Notes: generated by a model from the letters alone, not told the origin. Positions 39,301 to 48,684 are shown, counted from the first letter of the stretch. The stretch is 64,000 nt of DNA from Kribbella sp. CA-293567 (GCF_027627575.1 NZ_CP114065.1:2852001-2916000), one strand, 5' to 3'. Numbers and translations: made by a program.

Positions 39301-40493
39301 CGACGTACGCCTGGAACGCCGCCGGCAAACCCACGTCTTCCACCAACGCCAGTGGGACGACGACCTACGCCCACACGGGCGACGGCCGCCGAGCCACCTC
39401 GACCACCGGCTCCCGGACCACCGCCTATCTCTGGGACCCGCTGTCCCCGCAGATCCTCCAAACCGCTACCGGCAAAACCACCCAGCGCTACAGCTATGGC
39501 GCCGGCCTCATAGCCCAAACCACTAGCGGTGCGGCGCCCACCGGCGGCATAACCAGCGAGCTGCTCTCGGGCCGGACAGGCTCCCTCGTCGCCACCAGCG
39601 GCAAGTCGCTGACCCACCACCACTACGAGCCGTACGGCGCCCCCCGCCAAGCACCAGACGACAATCCCAAGCCCACCGCACCAACGTATGCCGGCGCCCT
39701 CGAGCTGCCCAATGGCAACTACTTGATGGGCCAGCGCGAATACAACCCGGCCACCGCCACCTTCCTCTCCCCAGACCAAGGCGGCAGCTCCCAGCCCTAC
39801 GCCTACGCGGCCGGCAACCCCATTTCCAACAACGACCTCCAAGGCCTCGACGACATCGAAGGCACCCTCACCGACGTCTCCACCATGTCCGGCTGGACCT
39901 CAACCGCAGCCCTGGCCGGCGCCGTAACCTGCACCCTCGTCCGCGCCTGCGCCCCCGCCATCCCAGTTTTCCTCCAGGTCTCCGCCGCCACCGGAGTACT
40001 CTCCGCCGGCACCGCCGGCGTCCTCTCCGCAGAAGCCTGCGTAGTCAAAGGCAACTGCTCAGCCCTGGCCGCCGACATAGCCGTCGGGGTAGTGGCAAGC
40101 CGCTTCCCAGCGATTGGACGAGCAAGAGCTGACGCGGTGACTCGAGCAGCGCGCTTAGGGCCGGACTCGGCTCGCAACAACGCCACGCGACGTGGTCTGT
40201 CGAATCAGCTATGGGGTTCAGAGGGTAGAAATGTCTTCACTGATGCCGGGTATCTCAAGGCCGAAGCGATCGAAGAATCGACTCGGATTATTGCGGCCAA
40301 CAAGCTTGGCAATACGCAACTTCGCGAAGCGTTGGTTGGTGACGGTAGCGATATAAATGATTGGGCAAAGTATTCAACAAGGACCTATAGAAGTTCACAA
40401 GGTCCGTTTCAAGTGCATTTCTATTACAATCCAGTGACCGGTCGAGTGCATTATGATACCGACTACAAGGTAGTACTCAATGTAGCGAGGTGA
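36333..40493 (+). CDS. RHS-repeat polymorphic toxin with variable C-terminal tip
   Basis: A 1386-residue secreted RHS protein with AGGAGG 5 bases before ATG. It has a signal peptide (LLLLLTLLLLSPLSG, cleavage after HAE-like at about residue 30). A DUF6531-like entry region (MQSDPVNSLTGALAAVETDA, about 175) follows, then dozens of YD repeats (YDERG/GRV/TYDPLN type, residues about 300-1080). An RHS core closes with QREYNPATATFLSPDQGGSS and PYAYAAGNPISNNDLQG (about 1165). After it comes a hydrophobic linker and a 100-residue tip (GPFQVHFYYNPVTGRVHYDT) that I cannot assign. The tip DNA (about 40200-40490) is clearly less GC-rich. The 4-nt overlap with the next gene marks a toxin-immunity junction. 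Confidence 0.92.
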   Translation: MSRSRRCLLLLLTLLLLSPLSGTQQPTAAHAEDGTCIHVDVSITASGELLTKGPQIANDGGFGHAGTGQAFTFKARTFAPAASICVIKLTDARTWQVSVWPCTNHAKPRPARTQSLTWTVALPLDCKMPSSPGLLSATLTNGKGSTGGYVNIYAGAPGFTLPDKQARGLFGPFAMQSDPVNSLTGALAAVETDATLPGPGVPLTAARTYNSNDSATGPLGPGWKPSFSDRLALTGNSATYLASDGREIGFSRRRGAFVVEPGAARFTLAQAGAGYVLTSYDQMSMRFSATGDLLSVLDRNGQGVTVERSDGRVASVANGRRALKYAYDDRGLLTAIALIAPGAESRSVSYGYTDGRLTSVTSPGGSKLTFGYDGAGRLATQTSGSATKPTLTTEYDADGRVISQTDAKGGKTTWLWEPAGIRGTSTMTDPAGGKWINEYELNWLVRQVDPTGATVTFHYDSAGNLIRVFDGLGHGARHSYDGLGRRTASTDAAGNVTRYSYNASNDLVATTDPIGRQTTFGYDPRGNLLTTAVAGQTSSASYDKRGLVTSVRDPLGRVTRFTFSADGDLLRVADPAGRVESYEVDGWGRPTKTTSSRGQSTAHVYSADGQLLEQRGPLGVTSKRTYNDRGLLASATDPRGGVSQFRYDDADQLVGIKGPDSSLPEVVAEYDAAGRVTKHTDASGRTQTFEYDGAGRTTATTYGKGTWQFAYDKSGRLVRTTLPSGKTASFTLDARGAMTKLEYSDKTPPVSFAWDAVGRRTSMTDALGTTRFGYDPFDRLSSVTRPGATIAYQWDPVGNLTSRTAAGHTESYSWDLADRLSSAKVDGKTLASYSYDAARGSATVKRSSGLTETRSYDALERESSLKLTQAAKSLREVTSEYDPAGNLVRSNDSITGSTAYTYDPLNRLTEVCYTADKCSAEATDYIRYAYDGAGNRTWENRPNGSTWSLYGPGSELLASIAAPKDYPRVPPTGRSYSYDPDGNVTSDGTTTYAWNAAGKPTSSTNASGTTTYAHTGDGRRATSTTGSRTTAYLWDPLSPQILQTATGKTTQRYSYGAGLIAQTTSGAAPTGGITSELLSGRTGSLVATSGKSLTHHHYEPYGAPRQAPDDNPKPTAPTYAGALELPNGNYLMGQREYNPATATFLSPDQGGSSQPYAYAAGNPISNNDLQGLDDIEGTLTDVSTMSGWTSTAALAGAVTCTLVRACAPAIPVFLQVSAATGVLSAGTAGVLSAEACVVKGNCSALAADIAVGVVASRFPAIGRARADAVTRAARLGPDSARNNATRRGLSNQLWGSEGRNVFTDAGYLKAEAIEESTRIIAANKLGNTQLREALVGDGSDINDWAKYSTRTYRSSQGPFQVHFYYNPVTGRVHYDTDYKVVLNVAR

Positions 40494-40870
40494 GAATGAA
40501 GGTTCGGTGTGTGTCGATCACTAATCCGGCGACCTTGGAGCCAGTCGCTGAAAGTCCTTGGATAAGGATTGGGCAGGAGTACACCGTTCTCGAGGTGGAC
40601 GCCTCGCCGGAGCGCAGGTTCTCCATGCGAGTCGATCTGGGTGATGAAGTACCTGGGCTCTGGGATTCGGAGATGTTCGAGACGACGGATCCGGCCATCC
40701 CCGCGGCCTGGGTCGCTCAAATCTCAGAAGGAGGGACTCTTCGCCTTGCTCCGCCTCGCTGGCTGGTGCCGGGCTTCTGGGAACAGTATTTCGACGACGA
40801 GCCTGCTGCGGTCGCGGTGTTCGAGGAGGACCGGCGAAGCATTCTCGGTGAGTCGGAGGCTGCAGATTAG
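40490..40870 (+). CDS. Putative immunity protein for the RHS toxin
   Basis: A 126-residue acidic cytoplasmic protein. The GTG 40490 start overlaps the toxin stop by 4 nt; ATG 40496 is the alternative. It contains beta-strand-rich segments (WIRIGQEYTVLEVDASPERR, RFSMRVDLGDEVPGLWDSE) and an acidic tail (EEDRRSILGESEAAD). The position, size and charge are those of immunity proteins; its binding to the tip is inferred. No family recognised. Confidence 0.75.
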   Translation: MRMKVRCVSITNPATLEPVAESPWIRIGQEYTVLEVDASPERRFSMRVDLGDEVPGLWDSEMFETTDPAIPAAWVAQISEGGTLRLAPPRWLVPGFWEQYFDDEPAAVAVFEEDRRSILGESEAAD

Positions 40871-40990
40871 CGTGCTGCTTGGAGCCGAGCCGGAAGGCAC
40901 AAGATCATCTGAGTGAGTGCTTGAGTGGCTTCTGAGGCTGCGCGCACCGCCGAATCGGCACCAATAGCATGAGGCTGAGGGGGAAGGTTC

Positions 40991-41566
40991 ATGCTGGGCT
41001 ACCTGAAAAGTCGTCTCCGACTCCTTTGGGACGAGGCGGTGGGGGCAGCGGGTGGTGTTGGCGGTACTTCGGTGGTGGTGGTGCGTGCTGCTCGCGAATC
41101 GCTGGTTGTCGTCGTTGGTGGTGAGGAGACGTCCGGGCTGATCGTCTATGGGCTCTCTCCGCGAGGATCGCGGCGGCCGGAGTTTCCGTTCGGCGTCTGG
41201 GATGTCGCGGGGGAGGTCGCCGAGTTCACCTTGGTCGGCGGGACCTGGGAGGTGCCGATGTGGGAGGTGCCGGTCAGTGTGTGGCCGGTTAAGGATCAGT
41301 TTGAAGGCGCGGTGCGAGCGACCTTCGAGGCTGTGATCGCTGGTGGGTGCCGGGTTGCATGGATCGGGGCTGAGGGGATGCCGTTCTGCGATCCGCCCTT
41401 GCTGTTCGAACCGGCTTGCATGTCGGGAGGCGTGCTGGCGTGGATGACAGACGACGGCGCTTTCGGCTGCCCGATGGACCCTGACTTGCCCATCGCTGCT
41501 GCGGACGATGAATGTCTTCGGATGCTTCGAAGGCACTCATACGGTCTCGCGGACGCCGAAGACTGA
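40991..41566 (+). CDS. Hypothetical acidic protein near the RHS locus
   Basis: A 191-residue protein with GGGGAAGG before ATG 40991. It starts MLGYLKSRLRLLWDEAVGAA. It is beta-rich (VVVVRAARESLVVVVGG, GTWEVPMWEVPVSVWPV), with an acidic C-terminus (AAADDECLRMLRRHSY). It may be an additional immunity-type or orphan protein, because decayed sequence follows it. Function unknown. Confidence 0.7.
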   Translation: MLGYLKSRLRLLWDEAVGAAGGVGGTSVVVVRAARESLVVVVGGEETSGLIVYGLSPRGSRRPEFPFGVWDVAGEVAEFTLVGGTWEVPMWEVPVSVWPVKDQFEGAVRATFEAVIAGGCRVAWIGAEGMPFCDPPLLFEPACMSGGVLAWMTDDGAFGCPMDPDLPIAAADDECLRMLRRHSYGLADAED

Positions 41567-41659
41567 CGCGGAAAAGTTCGTAGCAGGTGTGGGATGAAGG
41601 CAATTGCCCGGGGACTCTCGTAGTAAGGCGAAAGCAGGCTGTCGTGCGGGTGACTCGGA

Positions 41660-41941
41660 TTGGTCACTGGGCCCGGGGGCGGTGAGCGGCCGGATGTGCG
41701 GGAGTTCGTGGATCCGAGGTGGGATGACGATGAGCGGATCGACACGGCTGTAGCTGAGGCAGGGGCTCGTGGCGCGTGCCTACCTCGGGCAGTCCGAGTG
41801 CAGATTCTGGGGGAATCGCAACGGATCTCTGGAGCTGACGGACATGGTCACCCGTGACCGGAAGGGCTTGAGCACTACGTGAAAGAGCATGCGGTGCGGT
41901 TGCCGGTGGGATTGTGCAGCATGTACGGGCTCAGGCCGTAG
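41660..41941 (+). pseudogene. Decayed gene with two frameshifts downstream of the RHS locus
   Basis: Three frames read as one protein: GERPDVREFVDPRWDDDERI with RGACLPRAVRVQ (frame 1), then FWGNRNGSLELTDMVTRDRK (frame 2, about 41805), then LEHYVKEHAVRLPVGLCSMY (frame 3), ending GLRP and TAG (41941). Each join needs one indel. The reconstructed product looks like a small cytoplasmic protein, perhaps a displaced immunity gene. The surrounding 41567-42026 has no other gene. Confidence 0.5.
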
Positions 41942-42026
41942 TTGCGGATGCGCCCGAAGTTGAAGAGTCGTGGTGGCTCGGTGTGGAGTCGACGACGGTT
42001 GACGTGGCGTGCCGTGGGCAACTGAG

Positions 42027-45000
42027 TTAGAGCTGGTGGGCGTGGGCTGTGGTGGGGGCCAGGAAGAGGAGTACTGGGCGGCCTGTGTTGGGGAGCAGGT
42101 CTGTGTAGGTGTGGAGTTGAGGGGCGTAGTGGGCGATGCGGGCGCCCAGGGCTGCTGCGGGGATGGTGTCGGTTTTGTAGTCGACGATGATCAGGGTGCC
42201 GTCGTCTTCTCGGTAGATGAGGTCTACGAAGCCTTCCAGGACGGTGCCGTCCGGTTGGAGGGTGCCGACGTAGGACTCGCGCCAGTGTTCGCGGGCTGCT
42301 GCTCGTTGGACTACCTCTGAGGAGAGGGCGGAGCGGACGAGAGCGCTGACGACGTCGGCGTACTCGACTACGCCTTCGGCCAGGCACTGTGCGGAGACGG
42401 CTGCGTCGAGGTCGGCGCCCGTGGCGAGGTCGACGACCTGAAGGACGCCGTGGACGGCGCGGCCGATGGCGGTGCCGTAGCGGCCTTTGGACCAAGGCGG
42501 CAGTTCGACATCGCGGGCGGCTTTGGCTGCGCCGGGGTCTGCGCCTTGGAGGGCGACGTCGGGGCCAGTGCCTTCCAGACCGGAGGCGCTCTGGGCAGAA
42601 CGTTTGCGGCTGGCTTGGCGGGCTTCGGTGATCCGCGCTTCCCACTCGGCGCGGTTCAGTGGCGGGCGGACCTTGGCGGTGCTAGCTGGGGCGTCGAGGG
42701 ATGCTGTGATGGCCGGGCCGTTGAAGAGAATGGGGTTTGTGGCTGTGGTGGCGTTGGCGGAGGCGAAGAGTTCGGCATTGCTGGAGTGGCGGCGGGAGCC
42801 GGAGCGGTGCAGGGAGACGACCAGGTGGTCGCGGGCGCGGGTGGTGGCGACGTACAGCAGGCGGCGGCGTTCGTAGTCGTCCATCTGCTCGTCGACCGGC
42901 TGGACGAGATCGAAGTCTTCTGTCTGGACGGAAGACTTGAGCTTCACCGCGTAGCCGCCGTCGGTCGGCCAGATGACCTGGACGCCGCGTTGGCGGTTGG
43001 GGGCGGCCGTCATGCCGGAGAGGATGACGATCGGGAACTCGAGGCCCTTCGCGGCGTGGATCGTCATCACCCGTACGGCGTCGGTGTCGGTCTCGGGGAG
43101 GATCGCCTCGGCGACGCGGGAGGCTTCTTCGCCCTGGTGCGCGGCCCAGGCGAGGTAGGAACGCAGGCCACCGTGTTCGACCTCCGACCAGGCGCGTGCT
43201 TGGTCGACGACGAAGCGGATTCGGCGCCAGGTGTCGCGGGCGCGTGGGCCGGTGGCGGCGACTTCGAGCATGCGGCGGTCGGCGACGATCTTGGCCAGTA
43301 CCTCGCTGGGGGTGAGCCAGCGGGAGGCGTTGTACGTGCGGCGGAGCCACTCCATTGCTTCACCGACAGGGTGGGTCAGGAGGGCGTCGGGGACTGTGGC
43401 GGTGAGGTTGAAGGAACCGCCGGATCGCTTCCAGGTGAAGAGGTCGTCGTCGCCGCAGCCGAAGAGGGGTGAGCGGAGGGTGGTGACCAAGGCGAGTTGA
43501 TCGCTGGGGTCGCCGAGAGTGCGGGCGCAGGCGAGCAGATCGCGGACCTCTGCTGTTTGGTAGACCAGCGAACTGGCCTCGGCGCGGTACGGGAGGTCGG
43601 CGCGGTCGAGAGCTTCTTCGAGGAAGGGGAGTGAGGTGCGGGCGGGGACCAGTACGGCGATGTCGCCTGGACCGGCTGGACGCCAGGTGGCGGTCTTGTC
43701 GTCGTAGACCTGCCAGTTGTTGAGGGCTTGGTGGATGACGGCGGCTACGTCGGCAGCTTCGCGTTCGCGGAGGACGGAGGCCTGGGCGCGGGGGAGGTCG
43801 TCGTGGGGGGTGGCGCCGAGGATCGTGACGGTGGGGGTGTGAGTGGTGGCGTCGGCGTTGTGGTGGTTCGTCGGGTCGGGTCCGTGGTTGTTGGTTGGGG
43901 TGGTGTCAGGGAGCGCGGGGGGCGGGGGAAGTGGCGGGTGGAGTGGGATGACCGTGGCTAGGTGGGTGCGGTCGGGTGGTACGTCGTCCGGCAAGTCGAG
44001 GATGGAGAGCTGGTCGCCGCTGACTGGGGTTGGGGTGCCGGTAGGTGAGGTGGGGTGGGGGTTTGGAGCGGCTGAATCGCTGGAGTTAGGCGTGATCGGG
44101 GTAGGCGAGGTGTCGGAGCTCGGGTTGTTCAGGGCTGGGGGTGCGGTGGGGGCTGGGGACGTGGTCAGAGCGGGGGCTGTGGACGGGGTCAGGGGTGGGC
44201 GGTGGGGAGTTAAGGGGTGGTAGGTGGGCTGGGCGGCAGGTTCGGGGGTTATGAGGGTGCTGAAGACGGCGTTGATCCAGTGCAGGACGTGGGGGACCGT
44301 GCGGAAGTTGGTGGTGAGGGTGACTGTGTCGCCCAGGAGGTCTTGGGCGGTCAGGTAGGTGGCGATGTTGGCTCGGCGGAAGCGGTAGATCGACTGTTTG
44401 GGGTCGCCTACTACGAAGAGGCTGCCATCGGGGACCTCGATATCGCGCCAGTCGGGGGCGTCGGCTGGGGCGCCGCCGACGATGCGGACGGCGAGTTCGA
44501 TCTGGATGGGGTCGGTGTCCTGGAACTCGTCCAGGAGGAGGTGCCGGTGGCGCTCCTGGAGAGCTGACCGGACGGCGGGGTTGCGGCGGAGGAGGTCGCG
44601 GGCGAGGACCAGCAGGTCGTGGAATTCGAGGCGGCCGGCCAGGCGGCGTAGACGCGCTGACTCGAGGACACGAACGGCCAGCCAGTGCGAAAGATGCCGT
44701 AGGCAAGCATCTAGGAGGAGGTCGACCAGGGAGTTGGCGACGTCGACGACCTCCGAGCAGTCGGCGCGGAGCTTGGTGATGTCGGGCCAGTTCTCCTTGC
44801 GGCCGACCCGGCCGACCTTCAGAGTCCGCAGGTTGTGCAGGACGGCCAGCTGGGTCTCGGGATCGGTCGCGGTACCGAGCATCAGACCGAGATCGCGAAT
44901 GCGGTGGATCTTCGGCAGCATCCGGTCGTCGGCGTCGAGGCAGTCGGCGGCGATCGCGCCGATCTGCGCGGCCGCGGCGATCAGGCCGTCCAGGTCCGGC

Positions 45001-45587
45001 ATCGTGACCAGCTCGGGCGGGTCGACCAGGACGCGATCGCTGATCAGGTCCCAGTCGTTGCCGAACAGGCGGGCCAGTGATCGTAGGTGCTTCAGCTCCA
45101 CCCCGACGGCCATCGCCAGCAGCAGCGGCTCGGCAATGGAGTCGTCGTCCAGCAACTGCTGCTGCAGCTCGGACCAGCGCTCTTCGAACGCGACCGAGGA
45201 GCCGACCTCGTCCAGTACGTCGATCAGCGGCGGCAGTTCGGCTTCGATCGGATGGGCGAGCAGAATCTGCTGCGCGAACGAGTGCAGCGTTCCGATCGAT
45301 GCGGAGTCCAGATCTTCCAGCGCATCCTCCGCAGCAGCCCGGCTCGGCCCCTTCCTCGCCTTCTCGAACTCCACGCGCAACCGGTCGCGCAGTTCCGCAC
45401 CAGCCTTCTCGGTGAACGTCACCGCCGCAATAGTGCTCAGTGGTACGCCGTCGCGCAGTACCAGCGTGATGACGCGCTCGACGAGCGCATGCGTCTTGCC
45501 CGACCCCGCGCCGGCCTCGACGAAGAGCGTGGACGACGTATCGGAGCGGATGCGCTCACGGGCAGCAGCGTCCAGAAGCTCAGACAT
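42027..45587 (-). CDS. AddA/RecB-like UvrD helicase-nuclease
   Basis: A 1186-residue ATP-dependent helicase with a C-terminal nuclease. Motifs: Walker A FVEAGAGSGKTHALVERV (about 24), TFTEKAGAEL (Ia), LLDEFQDTDPIQIELAVR (motif II), VVGDPKQSIYRFRRA (III), later VMTIHAAKGLEFPIVILSG (V) and RRLLYVATTRARDHLVVS (VI). A RecB-type nuclease is at about 1120-1145 (GFVDLIYREDDG, IIVDYKTD). A Pro/Thr-rich insert (about residues 445-605) is unusual. With the AddB-like partner it should process double-strand breaks or degrade foreign DNA. It overlaps the partner by 8 nt. Confidence 0.92.
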   Translation of the reverse strand: MSELLDAAARERIRSDTSSTLFVEAGAGSGKTHALVERVITLVLRDGVPLSTIAAVTFTEKAGAELRDRLRVEFEKARKGPSRAAAEDALEDLDSASIGTLHSFAQQILLAHPIEAELPPLIDVLDEVGSSVAFEERWSELQQQLLDDDSIAEPLLLAMAVGVELKHLRSLARLFGNDWDLISDRVLVDPPELVTMPDLDGLIAAAAQIGAIAADCLDADDRMLPKIHRIRDLGLMLGTATDPETQLAVLHNLRTLKVGRVGRKENWPDITKLRADCSEVVDVANSLVDLLLDACLRHLSHWLAVRVLESARLRRLAGRLEFHDLLVLARDLLRRNPAVRSALQERHRHLLLDEFQDTDPIQIELAVRIVGGAPADAPDWRDIEVPDGSLFVVGDPKQSIYRFRRANIATYLTAQDLLGDTVTLTTNFRTVPHVLHWINAVFSTLITPEPAAQPTYHPLTPHRPPLTPSTAPALTTSPAPTAPPALNNPSSDTSPTPITPNSSDSAAPNPHPTSPTGTPTPVSGDQLSILDLPDDVPPDRTHLATVIPLHPPLPPPPALPDTTPTNNHGPDPTNHHNADATTHTPTVTILGATPHDDLPRAQASVLREREAADVAAVIHQALNNWQVYDDKTATWRPAGPGDIAVLVPARTSLPFLEEALDRADLPYRAEASSLVYQTAEVRDLLACARTLGDPSDQLALVTTLRSPLFGCGDDDLFTWKRSGGSFNLTATVPDALLTHPVGEAMEWLRRTYNASRWLTPSEVLAKIVADRRMLEVAATGPRARDTWRRIRFVVDQARAWSEVEHGGLRSYLAWAAHQGEEASRVAEAILPETDTDAVRVMTIHAAKGLEFPIVILSGMTAAPNRQRGVQVIWPTDGGYAVKLKSSVQTEDFDLVQPVDEQMDDYERRRLLYVATTRARDHLVVSLHRSGSRRHSSNAELFASANATTATNPILFNGPAITASLDAPASTAKVRPPLNRAEWEARITEARQASRKRSAQSASGLEGTGPDVALQGADPGAAKAARDVELPPWSKGRYGTAIGRAVHGVLQVVDLATGADLDAAVSAQCLAEGVVEYADVVSALVRSALSSEVVQRAAAREHWRESYVGTLQPDGTVLEGFVDLIYREDDGTLIIVDYKTDTIPAAALGARIAHYAPQLHTYTDLLPNTGRPVLLFLAPTTAHAHQL

Positions 45588-48500
45588 CGCTCCGCACCTC
45601 CTGAGGTGACCCGGAAGAGGTCAGCGGTGCGGTGTTGGGATCTATCAGCTGGACCAGCCGCGCGAGTGCCGGGTCGTGGCGTTTGCGCTCCCAGCGAGCC
45701 CGTACTTCGCTGTGCCCGATCCCGTCGGGATTGCAGTACGGGCATTGCACCCAGAGGAAGTCGGGAATCTCAGGTGCCTTGGCAGGGAAGTGGCCCGCGG
45801 CGATCGACGAGACGATCACGTCCAGGGTGTCGACGTACCGAGCCTCGACCTCAGGGGTCAGCGGGACGGGAATCCTGCGCCCGCCCTTGCGGACGAACCA
45901 GTACGACGCCTCGACCGGCGTCGACGTCTCGCCGAGCCGGGCACGGGCGGCATACGCGTAGACCGGGAGTTGCAGCTTCGTGCCGGCCGCGACCGGGTCG
46001 GACTCGATCGCCTCGTACCGCGAGAAGCCGCCGGTCTTCACGTCCGTGACGTAGAGCGTGCCGTCCTTGCCGAGGTCGACCTTGTCGGCGGAACCACGCA
46101 GCAGCACCCGCCCGGACGGCACCGGAATCTCCACCGGCGGCTCGCCGTCGTACCCGAAGCGCAGCTCACTCGCCACGACCGAGGCGTCGTGCTCCGCACG
46201 CCAATGCTCGTCATCGGCGAGCAACACCAGCAGATCACCCAGGATTCGCATCCGCTCACGCTGCCACAACCGTGGATGCCCGGTCAGCCCTTCCGCCTCG
46301 AACCTGTCGGCCTGATCAGCTCCGATCGTCAGCAGCAGAGACCGCTGTTCCTCCGTCCACGGCTCACCGAAGCCTGGCAGAGAACCGCCCAACCGGCTCA
46401 CGAAGGCGTCGAGGCTGTTGTGGATCAGGTTGCCGACCTGCATCGGAGAAATCACCAGCAGGTCTTCCGGCGCTTCCAAAGGCTCCACCTGCAGCAACCG
46501 CCCGACGAAGTAGGCGTGTGGGCAGCTCGCATACGACTCCAGCGACGTGGGAGACGCGATCCGGTCCTCCCGGGCGTAGTCCGGCAATCCTGGTACGCCG
46601 GACAGGTTCCCGTCGAAACGAGTGAACTCGTCTCCAGCACGGGCACGCAGCAGCACCCGAGCCCGATCGGCCACGTCGTCGTCCAGCGTCACCCCGGCCG
46701 TCAACGCACGCACCCGCCAGTCCTGCTCGGTGGCCGGCATAGCTGCCGTGGTCAACGATCCTGCGTACGACGCCGAGGTCAGCATGCGATCGCCGTACGC
46801 CGCCCGGTCCCACTCCGTCGCGGCCATCGCGTGGTCACCGGTCAGCGAGCGCAACGTGCCGAGCAGCCAGCGGGTGGGAAGCCGCCGGCTCGATCGCCTC
46901 AGATCCCCACGGGGAAAGGAAGCGACCACGCGAGAAGCGCCCGCGGAGAAGGCGACCAGCAGATGTCGCTGCTTCTCGTCGAGCCGGTCGCGGAACGACG
47001 CCAGCTCCGGCGCGGCCGCCTCGCGCACCCGGTGGGGGAGCAGCGCGTCTTCGTGCACCTTGCCGGGATACAGATCCTCCGAGAGCCCGACCACGAAGAC
47101 GAGATCCACCGACAGGCCGACGCTGGCCGACAACGGCGCCACCAGTACGCCGGTGCCGAACGTCCCGACCCGCGGCAACGACTGCTGCAACTCGAGGTCG
47201 AGCACGTCCCGCAGCACAGCCAAGCTGGCCGGGGTCCCGAGCTCATCCAGCGTGGACAGCCCACGCAGCGACCCCTCGACCGCGACCGCCGCGTACTGCT
47301 CTTCCATCGGCAAAGCGGACGTATCGCCCAGCAGCGCTTGGAAAAGCCCGAGCACCGACTGCGCCAGCTCGGACCAAGTCCCCAGCTGTGAGGCGCCGAT
47401 CAACCGCCGCCGAAGCTCCACCGCGAACTCGTGCAGCTTCTGCCCGTTGCCCGCGTTGTACTGCGCGCGCCGGACCACCCCAGTAAGCGGGTCGCCCGAG
47501 GCTTGCTCCTGCTCAGCCGTACGGCGCTCCGACTCGACATAGCGCCGAAGCCGCTCGTCCCAGTCATCACCGCGGACGACGCCGGCCACTCGCGAGAGCC
47601 GTTCCCATTGCGGCACAGGGATTCGCTCGCCGGTGAAGTCGCGCGTCGGCGCGTTCGCCAGCGCGCGGAACAGGTCTGCACGCGGCAGGTCGTGATCGAC
47701 GAGCGCGAGCACTTCGAGCAAAGTACGGGCGATTGCTCGTTCGTGCACAGGACGCGTGCCCGGGCCGTTGACCTCGATCTTGGCCGCGGTCAGCTGCTCG
47801 TGCAGCAACCGCGCGTACGGCGTTGAGGCGGAGTACAGGACGGCGATGCGATGAGCAGGCGTTTGTTTCAAGGAAGCGACCACATCCCTGACGACACAGC
47901 GGATCTCGTCGTCGGCGTCGGAAGCGTTCAGTACCTCCGTCGCGACCGGATAGTTCTTGGAGATCGAGGTCGGCAGATCGATCCCGATCCGCTCCAGCGA
48001 CCGCCGGACCGCGCGATCCGCACGGCGGACGTCGGTCAGGCCGACGATCACCGTCAGGTCGGCGGCCGCGTCACCGAGAGCCGAAACGAAGCCGGCCTCG
48101 GCTTGCGTCAGCTCCTGTGGGAGATACAGGACCAAGGCGCCGAGCTCTGCGACCACGCCAGGCTCGCAACGGGCCGAGGCGGCATGCAGCAGTTCGGTCT
48201 CGTCATACCAGTTCGGGAGCAGCTGGTCTGTCACCTGGCGATGAAGCCCGACGAGATCGGGCCCGAGGGTCGAGGTTGAGGACACTCGGTCGAGGGCCGA
48301 TGGAGTGAGGTCGCGCAGCTCGCGGTGGGCTGCAGCAAGCGCTTGGATGGTGGACGGGTGATCGGCGACGGCCTTGAAGACACCGGGAGTGCTGGACAGC
48401 GCAGTACGCCAGGTGGCTGCCACGATCGGGCGAGTGGCAGGTCGTCTGGGGGCGAGGGCGCTCGCGGCGAGCTGCTCGGCCAAACGTGGCAACGTCGCCA

Positions 48501-48684
48501 GATAGAGCGCGCCGATGGTGCCACGGGCGAGAAACCGCCGTGCCGTAACGCCTGCCAGATTGTTCGGCAGGAGCAGCGTGACGGGCTTCATCGCGTCGTC
48601 GGCCTTCAGTGCGGCCACGACCGCGCCGAGCTTTTCCAGCGCGGCGGCGCCGTACGCCGTGGTTTCGATCCGGGTCGCGCTCAC
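45580..48684 (-). CDS. AddB-like PD-(D/E)XK nuclease subunit
   Basis: A 1034-residue partner of the AddA-like gene. It starts at GTG 48684. The N-terminal part is an inactive helicase-like domain (VTLLLPNNLAGVTARRFLA) without Walker A. The C-terminal nuclease has GNLIHNSLDAFVSRLG, RGSADKVDLGKDGTLY and VTDVKTGGFSRY. Iron-sulfur Cys candidates are SYASCPHAYFVG and WVQCPYCNPDG; three are visible, the fourth is not certain. The pair resembles Bacillus AddAB more than actinobacterial AdnAB. Confidence 0.88.
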   Translation of the reverse strand: MSATRIETTAYGAAALEKLGAVVAALKADDAMKPVTLLLPNNLAGVTARRFLARGTIGALYLATLPRLAEQLAASALAPRRPATRPIVAATWRTALSSTPGVFKAVADHPSTIQALAAAHRELRDLTPSALDRVSSTSTLGPDLVGLHRQVTDQLLPNWYDETELLHAASARCEPGVVAELGALVLYLPQELTQAEAGFVSALGDAAADLTVIVGLTDVRRADRAVRRSLERIGIDLPTSISKNYPVATEVLNASDADDEIRCVVRDVVASLKQTPAHRIAVLYSASTPYARLLHEQLTAAKIEVNGPGTRPVHERAIARTLLEVLALVDHDLPRADLFRALANAPTRDFTGERIPVPQWERLSRVAGVVRGDDWDERLRRYVESERRTAEQEQASGDPLTGVVRRAQYNAGNGQKLHEFAVELRRRLIGASQLGTWSELAQSVLGLFQALLGDTSALPMEEQYAAVAVEGSLRGLSTLDELGTPASLAVLRDVLDLELQQSLPRVGTFGTGVLVAPLSASVGLSVDLVFVVGLSEDLYPGKVHEDALLPHRVREAAAPELASFRDRLDEKQRHLLVAFSAGASRVVASFPRGDLRRSSRRLPTRWLLGTLRSLTGDHAMAATEWDRAAYGDRMLTSASYAGSLTTAAMPATEQDWRVRALTAGVTLDDDVADRARVLLRARAGDEFTRFDGNLSGVPGLPDYAREDRIASPTSLESYASCPHAYFVGRLLQVEPLEAPEDLLVISPMQVGNLIHNSLDAFVSRLGGSLPGFGEPWTEEQRSLLLTIGADQADRFEAEGLTGHPRLWQRERMRILGDLLVLLADDEHWRAEHDASVVASELRFGYDGEPPVEIPVPSGRVLLRGSADKVDLGKDGTLYVTDVKTGGFSRYEAIESDPVAAGTKLQLPVYAYAARARLGETSTPVEASYWFVRKGGRRIPVPLTPEVEARYVDTLDVIVSSIAAGHFPAKAPEIPDFLWVQCPYCNPDGIGHSEVRARWERKRHDPALARLVQLIDPNTAPLTSSGSPQEVRSDV

